Positions 61,970-64,000 of a stretch of DNA of 64,000 nt are shown here, one piece after another. The stretch covers positions 1,364,001-1,428,000 of the forward strand of contig JAVTIF010000009.1 of the NCBI GenBank assembly GCA_032158265.1, written 5' to 3'. Every line of letters starts with the position of its first letter. Position 1 is the first letter of the stretch. This DNA is from Bacidia rubella. Lineage: Eukaryota; Ascomycota; Lecanoromycetes; Lecanorales; Ramalinaceae. The translations under genes and the position numbers were made by a program. The notes beneath the pieces were generated by a model. The model did no database searches. It had not been told where the DNA came from and saw nothing but the letters and a program-made list of their open reading frames with translations.

Positions 61970-64000
61970 ATGTCAGAGCGAGAAGGGGAAAATGAACAGC
62001 AACACCCCAGGGAAGGCGACAGACACATTGGTTCAGAACCCGGCCATGCTGTGGAAAGGCCATTTGTGGAGCCCGCCTTCCCTGAGGCTACCAATAAAAA
62101 TGAATCAGATACTGGAATCGTCCGGGCCAGCACCCAACGAGGAACGCCACAGGGTTCTGAACAAAGTTCGAGGCTGGATAGCCAGCAGACGCCCCGAATC
62201 GAAATTCCTCTCTCCGAATCAGCTAGCAGTGCAGAGACCGTGGCTTCTACGCAAGGTTCTCCGCGATCGCAGAATAGTGCAAGCGAGCCTTATCAAGGTA
62301 GCACGCACGACTATTTTGGCTTTCGAACTACCCAGATTTCCAGTGAGGATCCTCATCAAGCTGGGGCCCCACCAAGCCCAGGAACATCAACCGAGGAAGG
62401 CTTGGTTACTCCAAACGTCAACGCTTCCCTGCAAGATTCCCCTGGTCATCCCCTAAGAATCTGGAAGCACCCCTCTCCGAAATCAGGGCGACCTCCAACG
62501 AGCGATCCATCCACTACAAGGCCGGTCTCAGTCCCTAACTTCCCAAGCGCGGCGATAACTTCTCAAGTTGGTGGTCAAAACGATGCTGTCAAATATCCGG
62601 ATCAGACTTATGCTAGCCTTGGTCCACGTTCCCACCCGCCTCCCCCACCTACACGTATGGGCAGAACACGCAGCTCCCACTCTCCGCAATGGTCCTATCC
62701 TACCGTGAACGAAGAGCAAAGTAGGGAGGCTGTATCCAGCCACAATGGCGCAAAGACAGCTGAAAACACCCCCGCGCAAAGCCCGGGTGTATATTCGCCG
62801 ACTGTTAGGTCGCCACCGTCTTCCACTTCCAGAAGGCGAGCTCCCGACTCTGACGATGGACGTCCTGGATCTTCCATCTTACATGCCTCGCGGCTTCAAG
62901 AACCCATCGAGTGAGCCAGCCTCCTTTTCCTGCTCCAACACTATAAGAGACGTCATACTGACAACAATTTAGGACACACAAGCTTAACAAGGACATTGAC
63001 CCCATCTCTGGTAGAAAGGTTCTAAATCACTACGAGCTGATTGAAAAGCTTGGAAGTGGACAGCATGGTACCGTCAAACGAGGAAGGAATTTGAATACTG
63101 GAGACCCTGTCGCAGTCAAGATCGTTCGCCGATTCTCCAAGAAAATGCGTCTGGGCAAAGGTGGCGATCCGAACGACATGATCAAGAAGGAAGTTGCCAT
63201 CCTCAAGAGAGCTCGTCATCCACACGTAGTGAGCCTCTACGAGGTGATTGATGACCCGGAGTATGACAAGGTCTATCTTGTGCTTGAATTCGTTGAGCGA
63301 GGCGAGATTGTCTGGAGGAAAAAGACAGAGCAGGGCATTGCAAAATTTGAGAGGGAACGAATGGCTCGTGAACTGAATGGCAACTATAATATTTCTGATG
63401 AGCGAGATGCTGTCAATGAATTCAATGACGAAGTCCCCTCCAGAAGAATACAGAGACAACAACTTCTTGAAGAGCAAAAGCGCGATGCCCGTGAGCGGGT
63501 CACTTCTGGCCTAGACCATTCACGCTCCGACTCTCTCTGGAGCCTCGAATATGGCGGCGAATCTGAAAGTGAAGCTGCGGTGCCTGATCGGCGTGACTTT
63601 GCTCGAGATGATGTACGAATGTCGCGAGCCGATGTTCACGCTGCGGAGACTGCTGGAGAATCACCCCAAAGTGCTACCCCAGTCTACAACACCGAATTCT
63701 CCTCCATATCTCATGCTTTCAACACGGACTTCTCAATGTCTCAAATGTCTTCACAGCCGACGTCTGCGCCTTCTTCTGTTCCGCCGTCTCAGCCAGCCTC
63801 CCAGCCAGCCTCACAAACGCCGTCTCGACCGGATTCACCATCACTAGAAGGGACCATGTACGGCGCGTATGTGGAGGAAAAGTCGAAATCAGATGATGAT
63901 TTTCAGCGGGTCTTGAAACAGATTATGGATGAGCAAGTCGAAGACTGGTCTCCTGAGAACGCCGAATATGAATACGTGCCCTGTCTCACACTATCCCAAG
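61970..64000 (+). CDS. Ssp1/Sak1-type CaMKK-like protein kinase, C-terminus beyond window
   Basis: Upstream activating kinase of the Snf1/AMPK type (Sak1, Tos3, Elm1; fission-yeast Ssp1). Exons 61970-62910 and 62973-64000 (intron 62 nt, GTGAGC...TTTAG) give 656 residues before the edge. The first 310 residues are Ser/Pro-rich. The splice yields EPIETHKLNKDIDPISGRKVLNHYE, the family lead-in. Kinase lobe: LGSGQHGTVKRG (Gly loop), VAVKIVRRFSKK (ATP Lys), KKEVAILKRARHPHVVSLYEV and YLVLEFVERGEIVW (hinge). A long Ser/Gln-rich insert follows from about residue 430, typical of fungal members, and is still open at 64000; the catalytic loop lies beyond. The upstream in-frame stop at the ATG supports the start. 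Confidence 0.88.

Noticed and set aside
61710..62456. Plus-strand open frame of 248 codons overlapping the kinase N-terminus
   Set aside because: It does not splice into the kinase domain; the frame from 61970 does, across a good GT-AG intron.

Overview
The window reads as nuclear DNA of a filamentous ascomycete (Pezizomycotina, possibly a dothideomycete). Genes lie on both strands and carry short introns, mostly 43-60 nt with GT...CTRAY...AG signals. Several proteins are typical of moulds: PalA, a Crz1-type zinc-finger factor, Ecm25-like RhoGAP, an Ssp1/Sak1-type kinase and large families of orphan membrane and secreted proteins. I placed exons by hand by following protein frame across consensus splice sites; every complete multi-exon model below closes on a whole number of codons.

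Region 1 (1-6.2 kb): mevalonate diphosphate decarboxylase (cut by the window edge) diverges from cytochrome c haem lyase. A Pep12-like syntaxin, an orphan two-exon gene and a secreted protein with four dibasic-linked repeats follow. Region 2 (6.8-25.4 kb) is housekeeping and signalling: Rqc1/TCF25, mitochondrial PP2C (Ptc5-like), Rho1 GTPase, the Crz1 factor, a kelch single-pass membrane protein, an Aim19-like protein and PalA/Rim20. Region 3 (25.4-29 kb) has a 232-bp inverted-repeat element (MITE), a small membrane protein and Alg11.

Region 4 (29-42.3 kb) looks like an accessory, faster-evolving island. It holds a paralogue of the 3.9-kb orphan gene, a polytopic membrane protein, a secreted alpha/beta hydrolase, three small secreted proteins that look related to one another (one frameshifted), an AT-rich patch with a decayed reading frame, a frameshifted membrane-protein gene and an ABHD-type hydrolase. 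Region 5 (42.6-64 kb) returns to core genes: ER DnaJ protein (Hlj1-like), Ufd2, Ecm25-like RhoGAP, a Ser-rich orphan, methionine synthase (nine exons), a steroid-5-alpha-reductase-family protein, and a kinase that runs off the right edge.

The strongest novelty candidates are the Kex2-type repeat precursor at 4981-6018, the secreted-protein cluster at 34.9-37.8 kb, the MITE at 26.07-26.31 kb, and the orphan paralogue pair (3.9 kb and 30.0 kb) that shares intron position and phase and perhaps upstream sequence. No CRISPR array, rRNA or convincing tRNA gene was seen.
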